Assembly: GCA_023251255.1 (NCBI GenBank)
Contig: JAHEZD010000001.1
Location: 183,279-247,278 of the forward strand
Source of the DNA: Chitinophagaceae bacterium
GTDB taxonomy: Bacteria > Bacteroidota > Bacteroidia > Chitinophagales > Chitinophagaceae
Length of the DNA stretch: 64,000 nt
Direction: 5' to 3'
Part shown: positions 44,196-53,079 of the stretch, piece after piece
Layout: every line of letters starts with the position of its first letter
How positions within the stretch are numbered: position 1 is the first letter of the stretch
Program-made: the position numbers and the translations under genes
The notes under the pieces: generated by a model
Seen by the model: the letters and a program-made list of their open reading frames with translations, nothing else
What the model was told of the DNA's origin: nothing
Databases searched by the model: none

Positions 44196-45140
44196 ATGCG
44201 ATTTCCTTCTCCTGTTGCTGCTACATGGTTAGCTGATTTATTAGGTGCAGAATTATTGGGTAACACAGATGCCTTTGCAAATGGCATTAATGAAATACAT
44301 AAAGTTGAAGAAGGCGATGTTTGTTTTGTGGACCATCCAAAATATTATAGTAGGTGTTTAAATAGTGCAGCCACTTTTATCATTATCAATAATAAGGACG
44401 TTGAGATACCAAATGGCAAAACGCTGTTGGTTGCTGATGAACCCTTTGAATGCTACCTGAAAATTGTAAAGCATTTCCAACCCTTTGAGAAACAGGTTGA
44501 ACCAATCCATCCTTCTGCAAAAATTGGAGAAGGTTCTTATATTATGCCCAATGTATTTATTGGTAACCATGTAACAATTGGAAAGAACTGTACCATACAT
44601 CCCCATGTTTCCTTATTGGATTACACAGAAATTGGTGATAATGTAATCATCCAATCCAATACTGTTATCGGCAGTCATGCATTCTATTACAATACCAAGA
44701 AAAACAGGGAAATTTGGTACAAAAGGATGGAGAGTTGCGGCAAAGTGGTGATTGAAAATGATGTGGAAATTGGGGCAGGGTGCACTATTGATAAAGGAGT
44801 TACTGCTGCTACGGTTCTGGGACAAGGAACCAAGCTTGATAACGGCATACATATAGGACACGATACTGTGGTTGGCAAGAATTGTTTGTTTGCCGCGCAC
44901 GTGGTAATAGCTGGTGGGGTTATTATTGAGGATGGAGTCACACTTTGGGGCCAAGTGGTGGTAAATAAAACATTAACCATTGGAAAGAATGCGGTGGTTT
45001 TAGGTATGGCTGGCGTGGCAAATAATATCGAAGGCAATAAGACCTACTGGGGCGTTCCTGCACAGGATGCATCTGTAGAAAGACGCGAACTGGTTTGGAT
45101 AAAACGTATCCCTGAACTGTGGAAAAAAGTAATGGGGTAA
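44196..45140 (+). CDS. LpxD-like UDP-3-O-acyl-glucosamine N-acyltransferase
   Basis: A 314-residue left-handed beta-helix acyltransferase. It has an N-terminal uridine-binding-type domain (about 1-100; NGINEIHKVEEGDVCFVDHPKYY), many hexapeptide repeats (about 105-290) and the catalytic-type motif GIHIGHDTVVGKNC, with a C-terminal helix. LpxD adds the amide-linked 3-hydroxyacyl chain in lipid A synthesis. Standard Bacteroidota LpxD is usually beside lpxC/fabZ; this one stands alone, so it may be a paralogue with another acyl or sugar preference. The ATG at 44196 fits better than one at 44148. A strong terminator follows. Confidence 0.85.
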   Translation: MRFPSPVAATWLADLLGAELLGNTDAFANGINEIHKVEEGDVCFVDHPKYYSRCLNSAATFIIINNKDVEIPNGKTLLVADEPFECYLKIVKHFQPFEKQVEPIHPSAKIGEGSYIMPNVFIGNHVTIGKNCTIHPHVSLLDYTEIGDNVIIQSNTVIGSHAFYYNTKKNREIWYKRMESCGKVVIENDVEIGAGCTIDKGVTAATVLGQGTKLDNGIHIGHDTVVGKNCLFAAHVVIAGGVIIEDGVTLWGQVVVNKTLTIGKNAVVLGMAGVANNIEGNKTYWGVPAQDASVERRELVWIKRIPELWKKVMG

Positions 45141-45144
45141 TTCA

Positions 45145-45183
45145 AAACAAGAACCCGCAATTATTTATTGCGGGTTCTTGTTT
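45145..45183. terminator. Bidirectional rho-independent terminator
   Basis: Perfect 17-bp stem (45145-45161 with 45167-45183), 5-nt loop TATTT, A-run on the left and T-run on the right, between the convergent LpxD-like and thioredoxin-like genes. Confidence 0.9.
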
Positions 45184-45201
45184 GAAGGAATACGCATATA
45201 T

Positions 45202-46098
45202 CTACAATTTTTCCAGCATTTTTTTTGCATTCTCGTTTTTGGGATCCATTGACAGGACTTTCTCATAGTTTTTCTTTGCTTGCTCTTTATTACCCATTGT
45301 ACAATAGCCTTCGCCCAAGCTGTCATACACACCAGATTTATCTGGATAGATAAATGTATTGAGCTTGAAGATATTAATGGCCTGTTTGTATTTCTTTTGG
45401 GCAAGTAGTACATAACCAAACGCATTGAGTTCACCTTGATGCTTGCATAATGGTTTTAAAATTCCTACCAGTTCCTTCAGTTCTTCGTCGTCTTTGGTTT
45501 TATTTTTCCTGTTTACATGCTGGGTCCAATAGAGAATAGCTTTGTAATTAGGTTGATAAGGTTCATGGTTAAGAATGGTCAATAAATCTTTTTCCAGTGA
45601 AATAATCGGTGTTTCCACAATCCTGTTCAATTCTTTGTTGTTTTCATAAACAATAAAGGTGGGTACGTGATGAATGCACTTCCCTTCCTCTTCATGTTGT
45701 GGGCTTTGCTTATAGGTTGCTGTGGAATTATCTACAAAGATGATTTTGATATTGCTTGTATCAATGGAAGCGGCTTGCAGTATTTTCAACATCCTTGGAA
45801 CTTCTCTTTTGCTATCACCGCACCAACTGCCTAAAAATATTTCAACGGTTTTGTTTTGAAGCAACGGTTGCAATTGCGGAATAATGGATGAGTCAATGTT
45901 GTAGCTACTGTAAGATTTATCATACCACTCTTTATAGCTGCCCATTTGCATGGAGGATATGGAACAATGCCCAGCGAGTATGGTTTGTCTCTTCTCGTTG
46001 AGGATTTCTGTATTAATAATAGGCGTAGATGACGATATAATATGTTGGTTGCATGCAGTAAAAATTACTGCAATGGCAACAATGAATATTTTTTTCAT
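45202..46098 (-). CDS. Lipoprotein with thioredoxin-like and TPR domains
   Basis: A 298-residue protein. The signal peptide ends in a lipobox (VIFTACNQ, Cys16). A thioredoxin-like domain follows (about 65-175), with the active-site-position sequence SWCGDSKREVPR, in which only one cysteine of the CxxC pair is present, and a cis-Pro in HHVPTFIVYEN. The C-terminal third holds TPR repeats (AFGYVLLAQKKYKQAINIFKLN, YDSLGEGYCTMGNKEQAKKNYEKVL). A single-Cys active site points to a binding, isomerase-like or reductant-dependent role rather than a classical disulfide reductase. Confidence 0.8.
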   Translation of the reverse strand: MKKIFIVAIAVIFTACNQHIISSSTPIINTEILNEKRQTILAGHCSISSMQMGSYKEWYDKSYSSYNIDSSIIPQLQPLLQNKTVEIFLGSWCGDSKREVPRMLKILQAASIDTSNIKIIFVDNSTATYKQSPQHEEEGKCIHHVPTFIVYENNKELNRIVETPIISLEKDLLTILNHEPYQPNYKAILYWTQHVNRKNKTKDDEELKELVGILKPLCKHQGELNAFGYVLLAQKKYKQAINIFKLNTFIYPDKSGVYDSLGEGYCTMGNKEQAKKNYEKVLSMDPKNENAKKMLEKL

Positions 46099-46235
46099 GT
46101 TGTTATTGTTTATTAGTAAATAATAGATAGCACAAACCGCTCAATAGCGAGTTGAATGCACGAGGGAGCGACACAATCGTAGGCTTATGGATGTCCTACT
46201 ATTGATCCCACAAAAAATTAAGCAGAAATAATTAA

Positions 46236-46574
46236 CTAATAACAGGGAGGGTGGAAAATATCAGTGCCATTCAATAATGGGTGATAAGGAGATTGATATC
46301 GTTGAAATGCTTTTGCAGCAGTGATTTCATTAGCTATTGCATTTTGGAAACTATTTTTGATAATGTATTTCCAATCTGCTTGCTGAACAATTTCCTTGTG
46401 CTTGTCTGGAAGATTGGAAGGATTGTTCTGTTGCGGGGTGGTGGCCAATTTACAATCGCAATCTGGCTTATTGTTCAGTATGGCAGCCATTTCACACTCG
46501 CTATATGCAAGCAACCCTGCAATGTTGGGCGCATACAATGCAAGGGCCAATATGAATGTTAGGATTTTCAGCAA
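46236..46574 (-). CDS. Small secreted protein of unknown function
   Basis: A 112-residue protein. Its first 20 or so residues are hydrophobic (LKILTFILALALYAPNIAG), probably a signal peptide. The mature part has four cysteines (CEM, CDC, and a final Cys in FHPPCY). The only available start is a TTG at 46574, because a stop lies five codons upstream. No family is recognised. It lies between the thioredoxin-TPR lipoprotein and the epimerase gene, near metal-handling genes; a link is only suggested by position. Confidence 0.45.
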   Translation of the reverse strand: MLKILTFILALALYAPNIAGLLAYSECEMAAILNNKPDCDCKLATTPQQNNPSNLPDKHKEIVQQADWKYIIKNSFQNAIANEITAAKAFQRYQSPYHPLLNGTDIFHPPCY

Positions 46575-46633
46575 AACAGTTTGTTGTTATAATGAGCAAC
46601 ACTTCGATAAACACAGCATAGTTACTTGTTTGG

Positions 46634-47608
46634 CTACAAGTTATGTTTTTGTTTCAATTCCTGACAGATTCTTTTGATGGAATCCTCTAAGGGGGTGTAA
46701 ATGAAATCAGGAATGTATTGTTTCAATTTGCTGTTATCAAAGCTAACTTTCGCCTGCGCTGTCTTGGCTGTTTCTTCTGTAAGCAGGGGAGATCTACCAG
46801 TAATTTTTCCTTTGATAGCTTCCATGCGCCACACCATAGCAGCAATAAAAGGGGTTACTTTCTTGTGGGGAGGTTTTCTGTCGAATGTTTTTGCAATGGA
46901 AGTGAAAAGCCTTTGGTAAGTAGTTGTTTCTGCGCTGAGTATAAAACGTTGGGCAGTAATATCGCTTTCCATTAATAGCATCATGGCTTTTACCACATCT
47001 GCTACATCTACAAAGCCTGTTGTGCCCTCGGTATACCAGGGGAATTCGTTATATGCACTTTTGAAGATCTCTGAAGAGCCCTTGTTCCAGTCACCAGCAC
47101 CAAGAATGATGGTTGGATTTACCATTACTGCATTCAGGCCTTCTCCAATGCCGCGCCATACTTCCATTTCCGCTAGGTACTTGCTCTTGCCATATTCGCT
47201 ATTACTGGTTTCTTCTGTCCAGTTCATGGTTTCGTCAATTGACCTGTCTTCCCTTATCCTGCCAAGTGCGGCAACTGAACTTACAAATACCAGCTTTTGG
47301 ATATTGGCGTTCAGGCAGGCGTTGACAATATTTGCTGTGCCTTCAATGTTTATTTTGAGGAGTTCCCTTTTCCTTTTGGGATTGAATGAAACGATAGCTG
47401 CACAGTGATATACTTGTATGATGCCTTCCATGGCATCTTCCAATGCCATTACATCCAGAATATCCGCTTGGACCCATTCAATGCTTTCACTGTGGGGAAT
47501 AGATGGTATTTGTGAACGGTACAATGCCCTCACTTTTTTATGCTGTGCAGTTAATTGTTGTATTAGGTGGGAGCCAACTAGACCAGTGGCTCCTGTTACT
47601 AAAATCAT
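46634..47608 (-). CDS. NAD-dependent epimerase/dehydratase (extended SDR)
   Basis: A 324-residue extended short-chain dehydrogenase. It begins with the Rossmann motif MILVTGATGLVGSHL (GxxGxxG) and has VYHCAAIVSF, the VSSVAALG strand, the active-site Tyr and Lys in SEYGKSKYLAE, and VMVNPTIILGAGDW. The overall pattern is like dihydroflavonol-4-reductase-type epimerases common in Bacteroidota. Substrate unknown. It lies 32 bp downstream of the Fur-family gene on the same strand. Confidence 0.9.
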   Translation of the reverse strand: MILVTGATGLVGSHLIQQLTAQHKKVRALYRSQIPSIPHSESIEWVQADILDVMALEDAMEGIIQVYHCAAIVSFNPKRKRELLKINIEGTANIVNACLNANIQKLVFVSSVAALGRIREDRSIDETMNWTEETSNSEYGKSKYLAEMEVWRGIGEGLNAVMVNPTIILGAGDWNKGSSEIFKSAYNEFPWYTEGTTGFVDVADVVKAMMLLMESDITAQRFILSAETTTYQRLFTSIAKTFDRKPPHKKVTPFIAAMVWRMEAIKGKITGRSPLLTEETAKTAQAKVSFDNSKLKQYIPDFIYTPLEDSIKRICQELKQKHNL

Positions 47609-47640
47609 TCAGGTTTTTTTGAAATCGGAAAGTAAGGAAA

Positions 47641-48063
47641 CTAATTGCAATTGTTGCAGATACCGCTAACCACCACATCGGTTCTTTTTTGATTGAAGCC
47701 CTTTGGCAAACTTACTTCTGGTACAGTTACATGATCCAAGCAATAAGTTGTGTTGCAGTCATCACAAATAAAATGCACATGGTTGTCGTGGTGATGGCCT
47801 TGTGTACATTCATCCTTGCACAGGGCATATAAAACAGAATTGTCTGCTGTTGGTATGGTATGAATGATGCCCTTATCCACAAAGGTTTGCAACGTCCTGT
47901 AAATAGTTACGCGGTCAAATTGTTCATCCGTCTTTTTCTCAATGTCTGCATGTGCAAGTGCCCCGTTTGTCTGTTGAAAAAGTTCAAGGATATTTTTCCT
48001 GCTATCGGTAACGCTGAGCTGGTTCCGTTTGAGGATATCAAAGATTGTGTTTGCCATAACCAT
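47641..48063 (-). CDS. Fur-family metal-dependent transcriptional regulator
   Basis: A 140-residue repressor. It has a winged-helix N-terminus (RNQLSVTDSRKNILELFQQTNGALAHADIEKK ... DRVTIYRTLQTFVDKGIIH) and a metal/dimer domain with HHHDNHVHFICDDCNTTYCL and a C-terminal CNNC. CxxC pairs and a His-rich HHxDNHxHF are usual for Fur, Zur and PerR; the metal cannot be fixed here. The ATG at 48063 overlaps the SCO stop by one base (TAATG), so the two are coupled. The adjacent MerC gene is a likely target. Confidence 0.92.
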   Translation of the reverse strand: MVMANTIFDILKRNQLSVTDSRKNILELFQQTNGALAHADIEKKTDEQFDRVTIYRTLQTFVDKGIIHTIPTADNSVLYALCKDECTQGHHHDNHVHFICDDCNTTYCLDHVTVPEVSLPKGFNQKRTDVVVSGICNNCN

Positions 48064-48713
48064 TAATTAAACATGCTGTTTGAAAAATTTTTGCCAACTG
48101 TTTTTTCCTTCAATAATGTTTTGATGTCCTTTTTCAGTTTTGCGAGTTCATCTTCCTTGAGGCCATCATAAACCTGTCCCCGAACAATTCCATTTTTGTC
48201 AACCAATGCAAAGAACTGTGAGTGCATGAAATCATCATCGATATTGTTAACAACATTCTTTGGGTCGTCGATTCCATAACTGCGGCGTGCCATATTGTAC
48301 AAACTGTCCTTGCGGCCAGTAAGGAAAACCCATTTCTTTGTATCCACCTTTAAGGAGTCTGCATAACGTTTCATTTTGCCAACTGAATCATGCTTAGGGT
48401 CGCAGGTATGTGACATGATCATGAAATTAGGTTCATCTTTAAAGTCCTCATACACTTTTCTCATATTATTGTTCATCTTGGGACAGATACTGGTACATGT
48501 AGTAAAGAAATACTCAACCACACAAACCTTTCCTTTCATATCCGCATTGGTGAAAACGGTCCCGTCTTCCTTGTCAAAAGCAAATGCTTGCACTTGTCCA
48601 CGCCTCAATAAACTACTTTGGTTAAAGGTATCCGTGTATTTATACAGCATTGCCCAGAAAACGAGTACCAACACCACAAAAAATCCACTATAAAACAGGA
48701 GTTTCTTATTCAT
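48063..48713 (-). CDS. SCO1/SenC-family copper chaperone
   Basis: A 216-residue membrane-anchored thioredoxin-fold protein: N-terminal helix (about 5-24), then GKVCVVEYFFTTCTSICPKM with the Cu-binding CTSIC (CxxxC), and a downstream conserved His in DDFMHSQFFALVDKNGIV. SCO proteins deliver copper to the CuA site of cytochrome c oxidase. ctaA (haem A synthesis) is elsewhere in the window at 59468. Start is the ATG at 48713. A -7 box (TACTTTTG, plus positions 48730-48737) lies upstream. It is coupled to the Fur-family gene. Confidence 0.92.
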   Translation of the reverse strand: MNKKLLFYSGFFVVLVLVFWAMLYKYTDTFNQSSLLRRGQVQAFAFDKEDGTVFTNADMKGKVCVVEYFFTTCTSICPKMNNNMRKVYEDFKDEPNFMIMSHTCDPKHDSVGKMKRYADSLKVDTKKWVFLTGRKDSLYNMARRSYGIDDPKNVVNNIDDDFMHSQFFALVDKNGIVRGQVYDGLKEDELAKLKKDIKTLLKEKTVGKNFSNSMFN

Positions 48714-48729
48714 AACCCTAATTAGGCGA

Positions 48730-48806
48730 CAAAAGTAAGCAAGCAAAATTTGATGTGGTTACGAGAAGAATAATTTTTGCAACATAATTGCATTTGTTTA
48801 TTTTTG
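48730..48806. promoter_or_regulatory. Divergent promoter region of SCO-Fur and merC, with an inverted repeat
   Basis: The merC side has a canonical Bacteroidota promoter: TTTG (48776-48779), 19 bp, then TATTTTTG (48799-48806), ending 6 nt before the merC ATG. The other side has TACTTTTG on the minus strand (48730-48737). An inverted repeat TGCAA-N5-TTGCA (48778-48792) overlaps the -33 box and lies inside the promoter, a suitable place for a repressor, possibly the adjacent Fur-family protein. Confidence 0.5.
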
Positions 48807-48812
48807 CCCCTT

Positions 48813-49205
48813 ATGAATTTTAAGATCAATTGGGATGCGTTGGGTATTGCTGCTTCTGTGGCGTGTGCCATACATTGTGCAGTGCTTCCATTACTTCTTA
48901 GCAGTTTGCCCCTGCTTGGAGTGGAAATTATAGACAATGTGGGATTTGAATATTTCATGATTGGTGTGGCTTTTTTAATTGGCGCCTATTCACTGTACCA
49001 TGGCTGGAGGAAGCATCATCATAGTTTTACACCTATCCTTGTTTTTAGTGCAGGCTTTGCATTGTTATTTGCAAAACAGGTTTGGCATGAATGGCAACTT
49101 TGGTTTTTGATACCTGCTGTTTTGCTAATCGTTACAGCCCACTTTATTAATTACCGTTCTTGTAGGGTACACAACCATGCACACAAAGAAGATTGTAAAC
49201 ACTAA
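48813..49205 (+). CDS. MerC-domain membrane protein
   Basis: A 130-residue inner-membrane protein with four helices. It has the metal-binding CAIHC motif in the first helix (ASVACAIHCAVLPLL) and a His/Cys tail (SCRVHNHAHKEDCKH). MerC was found as a mercury importer, but the Bacteroidota proteins are not in mer operons and may move another metal. The ATG at 48813 is chosen; the earlier ATG lies upstream of the promoter. It diverges from SCO-Fur, and its end overlaps the LRR-kinase gene by 4 bp. Confidence 0.88.
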   Translation: MNFKINWDALGIAASVACAIHCAVLPLLLSSLPLLGVEIIDNVGFEYFMIGVAFLIGAYSLYHGWRKHHHSFTPILVFSAGFALLFAKQVWHEWQLWFLIPAVLLIVTAHFINYRSCRVHNHAHKEDCKH

Positions 49206-50551
49206 TTGTTTAGTGGTGCAATCCGTTCCATTTCTTCAACGATAGCTGAAAAAGTTGGCCTGTTAGCAACGGTAGGTTGCATGGTAATTTCTTTGAGTTC
49301 CGTTAATGCTTCTAAAGCCTCAATACCTGTTTCTTCCTGATTAATATGGTTCAGCAGGTCTTCCAGTAAACAACCAAAAGCAAGCACTTCCATTTTTTCC
49401 AAGCCCTTTGCAACTTCTGTATCAGCCATATTGTACATCGTTGCTGCACCAAAATCACCCAATAGGCATTCCGATTTGTTATTGACTAGAATATTGTGGG
49501 CATATAAATCCCCATGCAGAATCCCTTTGCCGTGTAAATGGGCTGTTGCTCCTGCAATCGTGGAGACGATTTTGATGATTTGTTCCCCAGTTAGACTGGT
49601 TGAATGTTTAAACACATCCCTGGTACATGTTGCAAAACTAGGAGGCATTCCCAGGTTATGGAAAGTATCAGGAATCAATCCTAAAACCAAACCCTCCTTT
49701 TGCAAAGGATGGTTCTTTATTTTACCGATAACCTGAACAAGTCCATCGTGTTCACCAGCTAAGATGCAGGCATTCATCTCATCTTCTGGAAGTCCATCAC
49801 TGGTTACTGCCCCTTTAAAAACCTTTACCGCTACTTCTTGTACTTGATGATTGTGTTGCTGCCAGGTAGCTTTACTGATAATGCCCGAAGCACCTTCGCC
49901 CAATTGGTGGGAGAGGGTCAATTTGTTCCAGTCTATCTCCTTCAGGTTTGTGTGAATACTTGGTTTATGGCAAAATGGGTTCCCTGCGAAAGCCAACCAG
50001 GATAGTTTGGGCATGGTCAATAACCATTCAGGGAAGGATGGTAATTGATTGGCTGAGATACGAAGCAGGCCAAGATTTTTACAATTGGCTAATTGTTCTG
50101 GCAACGATGTTAATCTATTACCGGCCAGTGCCAGTTTCTGCATATTCCAACAGTTGCCAATGGATGTTGGCAATGAAACAAGTTGGTTATTGGTCAGTAT
50201 CAGCCAGCGGGTCTGTATAGGTAAGGCTGTTTCGGAAATGGTATGGATTTGATTGGCCTTGAAGCCAATCATCGTGAGGTTTTCGCATTGGCCCAGTACT
50301 TCCGGGAAAACAGTAAACTTATTATCTGACAGGAAAAGAATTTTCAATTGCTTCAACCTTGAAAAGCTGTCTGGTAACGTTGACAAATGATTGCCTGACA
50401 GGTCCAGTATTTCCAATGTGTCGGCGAGTGTGAAAATTTCATCAGGGAAATATAGTAGGCTGCAACTCATTTTTAAATGTTTGCTGCCCAATAGTTTGCC
50501 AGATTGCAGTTCTTCCAGTGTATGTAGTGTCAACTTTAAATTTTGCTGCAA
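49202..50551 (-). CDS. Leucine-rich-repeat protein with C-terminal protein kinase domain
   Basis: A 449-residue protein. Residues about 25-205 hold roughly seven leucine-rich repeats (LEILDLSGNHLSTLPDSF, LKILFLSDNKFTVFPEVL and so on). From about 213 there is a eukaryotic-type kinase: glycine loop GEGASG (218-223), AVKVF with Lys243, Glu258, catalytic loop HGDLYAHN (346-353, HGD instead of HRD) and DFG (366-368). The catalytic residues are present, so it is probably active. No transmembrane segment, so cytoplasmic. Only a TTG at 50551 gives the full LRR start; the first ATG is at 50470. Substrate unknown. The same architecture, as I recall it, is most often found in Proteobacteria. Confidence 0.85.
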   Translation of the reverse strand: MQQNLKLTLHTLEELQSGKLLGSKHLKMSCSLLYFPDEIFTLADTLEILDLSGNHLSTLPDSFSRLKQLKILFLSDNKFTVFPEVLGQCENLTMIGFKANQIHTISETALPIQTRWLILTNNQLVSLPTSIGNCWNMQKLALAGNRLTSLPEQLANCKNLGLLRISANQLPSFPEWLLTMPKLSWLAFAGNPFCHKPSIHTNLKEIDWNKLTLSHQLGEGASGIISKATWQQHNHQVQEVAVKVFKGAVTSDGLPEDEMNACILAGEHDGLVQVIGKIKNHPLQKEGLVLGLIPDTFHNLGMPPSFATCTRDVFKHSTSLTGEQIIKIVSTIAGATAHLHGKGILHGDLYAHNILVNNKSECLLGDFGAATMYNMADTEVAKGLEKMEVLAFGCLLEDLLNHINQEETGIEALEALTELKEITMQPTVANRPTFSAIVEEMERIAPLNN

Positions 50552-50817
50552 AGAAATAGGTTCAGGCTTATTTCTGCTAACTGATTATTGGCATTAAAGA
50601 AAGTATCTCTGGTTATCGGCTTGCGGAACCTCTTCCAAGCAAGATTCCGTTCATCTGTCAATGGCAGTACCATTCGTAGTGAAAATTATTTCTAAAACGG
50701 TTCACTTTAGTCCAATGATGAGAATTTTTGCCACAAAAGAGTTATTCCTTCCAGCGCTATCCGATTCCTACTATTATCTGCAACTTTATTAAATCCTATC
50801 ATCCCCTGCTATTCATT

Positions 50818-50825
50818 TATTTTTG
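50818..50825 (+). promoter_or_regulatory. -7 promoter box of obg
   Basis: TATTTTTG, a perfect TAnnTTTG. It covers the TTG at 50823 that could otherwise be taken as the obg start, supporting the GTG at 50847. Confidence 0.45.
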
Positions 50826-50846
50826 TCACTTAACAAATCAAGCATA

Positions 50847-51851
50847 GTGTCAGAAAGAAACAATTTCATTGATTATATAAGAATTTTTTGCAAAAGCGGG
50901 CATGGTGGAGCAGGTGCCAGGCATTTTATGCGTAACAAGCTTACTGCTATGGGCGGGCCGGATGGAGGTGATGGTGGACGCGGTGGCCATATTATCCTCA
51001 AAGGCAATACGCAGCTTTGGACATTATTGCATTTGCGCTATTTCAAGAACGTACTTGCGGAAAATGGGGAAGGGGGCAGTAAGAGCAACTGTACGGGCAA
51101 GGATGGAGAAGATATTATTATAGAAGTGCCCTTGGGCACGGTGGCCCGCAATGAAGAAACCGGGGAAGTGGAAGCGGAGATACTGGAAGACGGACAGGAA
51201 ATCATTATCATGAAAGGTGGCCGTGGGGGCTGGGGCAACCAGCATTTTGCTACTGCTACTAATCAAGTACCCGAACATGCACAACCCGGAGAGCCGGGTA
51301 GCGAGGGCTGGAAGCAATTGGAACTGAAAGTATTGGCCGACGTGGGCTTGGTGGGTTTTCCCAATGCAGGGAAATCTACTCTGCTGAGTGTAATTACTGC
51401 TGCCAAACCAAAGATTGCCAATTATGCGTTTACTACCTTGACACCACAATTGGGCATGGTAGAATATAGGGACGGAAAAAGTTTCTGTATTGCAGACCTG
51501 CCGGGCATCATTGAAGGTGCAGCAGAAGGAAAAGGTCTGGGACATCGTTTCCTGCGCCATATAGAACGCAATAGCTGCCTGCTTTTTGTGATTCCTGCCG
51601 ATAGTGATGGGCATGGGAAGGAGTTCGATATCCTAGTGAATGAATTGAAGGAGTACAACCCAGAAATGCTGCAGAAGGATTTTATCATAGCCATCAGTAA
51701 GAGTGATATGCTGGACGATGAATTGAAGAAGGAAATCAGTAAGGAACTCCCCAAAGATGTTCCGCACCTGTTCATTTCATCCGTGGCACAAAAAGGTTTG
51801 CTGGAACTGAAGGACCTGCTATGGCAAACCTTGAACAAACCAGTCAATTAA
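50847..51851 (+). CDS. obg: GTPase Obg/CgtA
   Basis: Essential GTPase linked to 50S ribosome assembly and growth control. The 334-residue protein has the glycine-rich Obg domain (about 1-155; [40 protein letters not shown]). It then has G1 [10 protein letters not shown]2/G3 [11 protein letters not shown] and [25 protein letters not shown], and G4 SKSD. The start is the GTG at 50847: [10 protein letters not shown] matches the family, and a -7 box overlies the earlier TTG. No C-terminal OCT extension. Confidence 0.96.
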   Translation: MSERNNFIDYIRIFCKSGHGGAGARHFMRNKLTAMGGPDGGDGGRGGHIILKGNTQLWTLLHLRYFKNVLAENGEGGSKSNCTGKDGEDIIIEVPLGTVARNEETGEVEAEILEDGQEIIIMKGGRGGWGNQHFATATNQVPEHAQPGEPGSEGWKQLELKVLADVGLVGFPNAGKSTLLSVITAAKPKIANYAFTTLTPQLGMVEYRDGKSFCIADLPGIIEGAAEGKGLGHRFLRHIERNSCLLFVIPADSDGHGKEFDILVNELKEYNPEMLQKDFIIAISKSDMLDDELKKEISKELPKDVPHLFISSVAQKGLLELKDLLWQTLNKPVN

Positions 51852-51909
51852 GTGGAACTGTCTGCAATGGTCCTGTAAAAACCGCTGTCAAGTTGGGAAA
51901 CCACTTTGT

Positions 51910-52434
51910 ATGAAAAAGCTTCTTTCCTTCCTATTTCTTGCTGTTATATGCTTGTCCTGCAAAAAGAATGAAAAACAGGAAACCCTTCAGCCAGTAGTGA
52001 CCTGCAATATTCAGCAGATCCTTGCTGCCAACGCATTGAAGGTTACTATAATCAATGGCATTTGGGGCACAGTTTCGTCTTATGAAGGCAATTGCATGCC
52101 TGTGATTGGTCCTAACTCTACCTGCAAGCATTGCCCTGCGCAACGGACAGTAAAAATTTATGCCTATACCACGGCAGCTAATGCAGTTGCCAGCAGTGGT
52201 TTAAATGGTTTTTATGATAGTTTCAACACTACATTGATAAAACAGACGGATACAGATAGCGATGGTTTTTTTCAAATGGACCTGCCAACGGGCAACTATA
52301 CAATGGTAATCGTGGAGAATGGGAAACTTTTTGGTAACAGGTCAACAGATGGTCAAGGGGGCATTAATCCCTTTACCTACACAAATGGACAACAAAAGGT
52401 TGATTTCAGTATGACTTATAAGGCGGTTTTCTAG
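51910..52434 (+). CDS. Putative lipoprotein with a Cna-B/carboxypeptidase-regulatory-like fold
   Basis: A 174-residue protein with lipobox signal MKKLLSFLFLAVICLSCKK (Cys18). The mature part has VKIYAYTTAANAV and DTDSDGFFQMDLPTGNYTMVIVENGKLFG, the beta-sandwich pattern of carboxypeptidase-regulatory or Cna-B-like domains, plus a CKHC pair. Function unknown. It follows obg after 58 bp. Confidence 0.65.
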   Translation: MKKLLSFLFLAVICLSCKKNEKQETLQPVVTCNIQQILAANALKVTIINGIWGTVSSYEGNCMPVIGPNSTCKHCPAQRTVKIYAYTTAANAVASSGLNGFYDSFNTTLIKQTDTDSDGFFQMDLPTGNYTMVIVENGKLFGNRSTDGQGGINPFTYTNGQQKVDFSMTYKAVF

Positions 52435-53079
52435 AAAAATTAAAGGCAATTGCTGCCTTCACTGGACCTTATATACTTAACTAGTTATAAAACGAGTGGG
52501 TATAAAAAAGGGGTTGAGCAAGTTGCCTTACAGTTCAAAAGATTCATGTTGTGCACCCACTTATCAGGGATAAATGAACAATTCAAAAATATGGACGCCC
52601 GCGGTCCCTTGCATTTTTTGGAACGAATTGTCCCCCCCAAAAAATAGGAATATGATTGAGACAGGCAAGGCCCTGCACCACCTTGCTGTATTGGATTTTC
52701 TGCCTAGTGCAGGTGTTTATCTTGCCTTGCTAGGGTATACTTCTGGAGATGTCCAGGAAAACAGCAGCAGAATTGACCAAATGCAAAAGCTGTAAACTGG
52801 TTCCCTCGATGGACTATTGCTTGTAACCAGTTAATTATCAATTAACATTGAAACCTTTTTACCTTGGGTTACCTTTTTTTACTTTGCGGTATAAAGAGGT
52901 ACAGGGCAATTTTTCAGGTGAATATCTTTTACCTCCTTGCTCTCCCATGATTTTACAGTCTTCCACTTTTGTTCAGCCATATACACAACGTTGTTTGCCA
53001 GTCAACCTTATTATCCAGTAACATAGCGGTTGTTTATGCCAATGAATAAAATCATTGTTAACGCATAAAACAACATCAA
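52435..53079. other. 645-bp stretch without a clear gene
   Basis: Contains only short frames. One of about 47 codons (ATG at 52652 to a stop near 52795) looks like the tail of a decayed gene (LALLGYTSGD) but has no recognisable family. It may hold a pseudogene remnant and the promoter of the secreted-protein gene at 53080. I see no repeat, tRNA or terminator in it. Confidence 0.4.

Noticed and set aside
50823-50846. TTG start for obg
   Set aside because: It falls in a TATTTTTG promoter box; the GTG at 50847 gives the standard Obg N-terminus.
52450-52795. Short plus-strand frames after the lipoprotein gene
   Set aside because: No motif, no start context and overlapping frames; at best a decayed remnant, so only mentioned in the gap entry.
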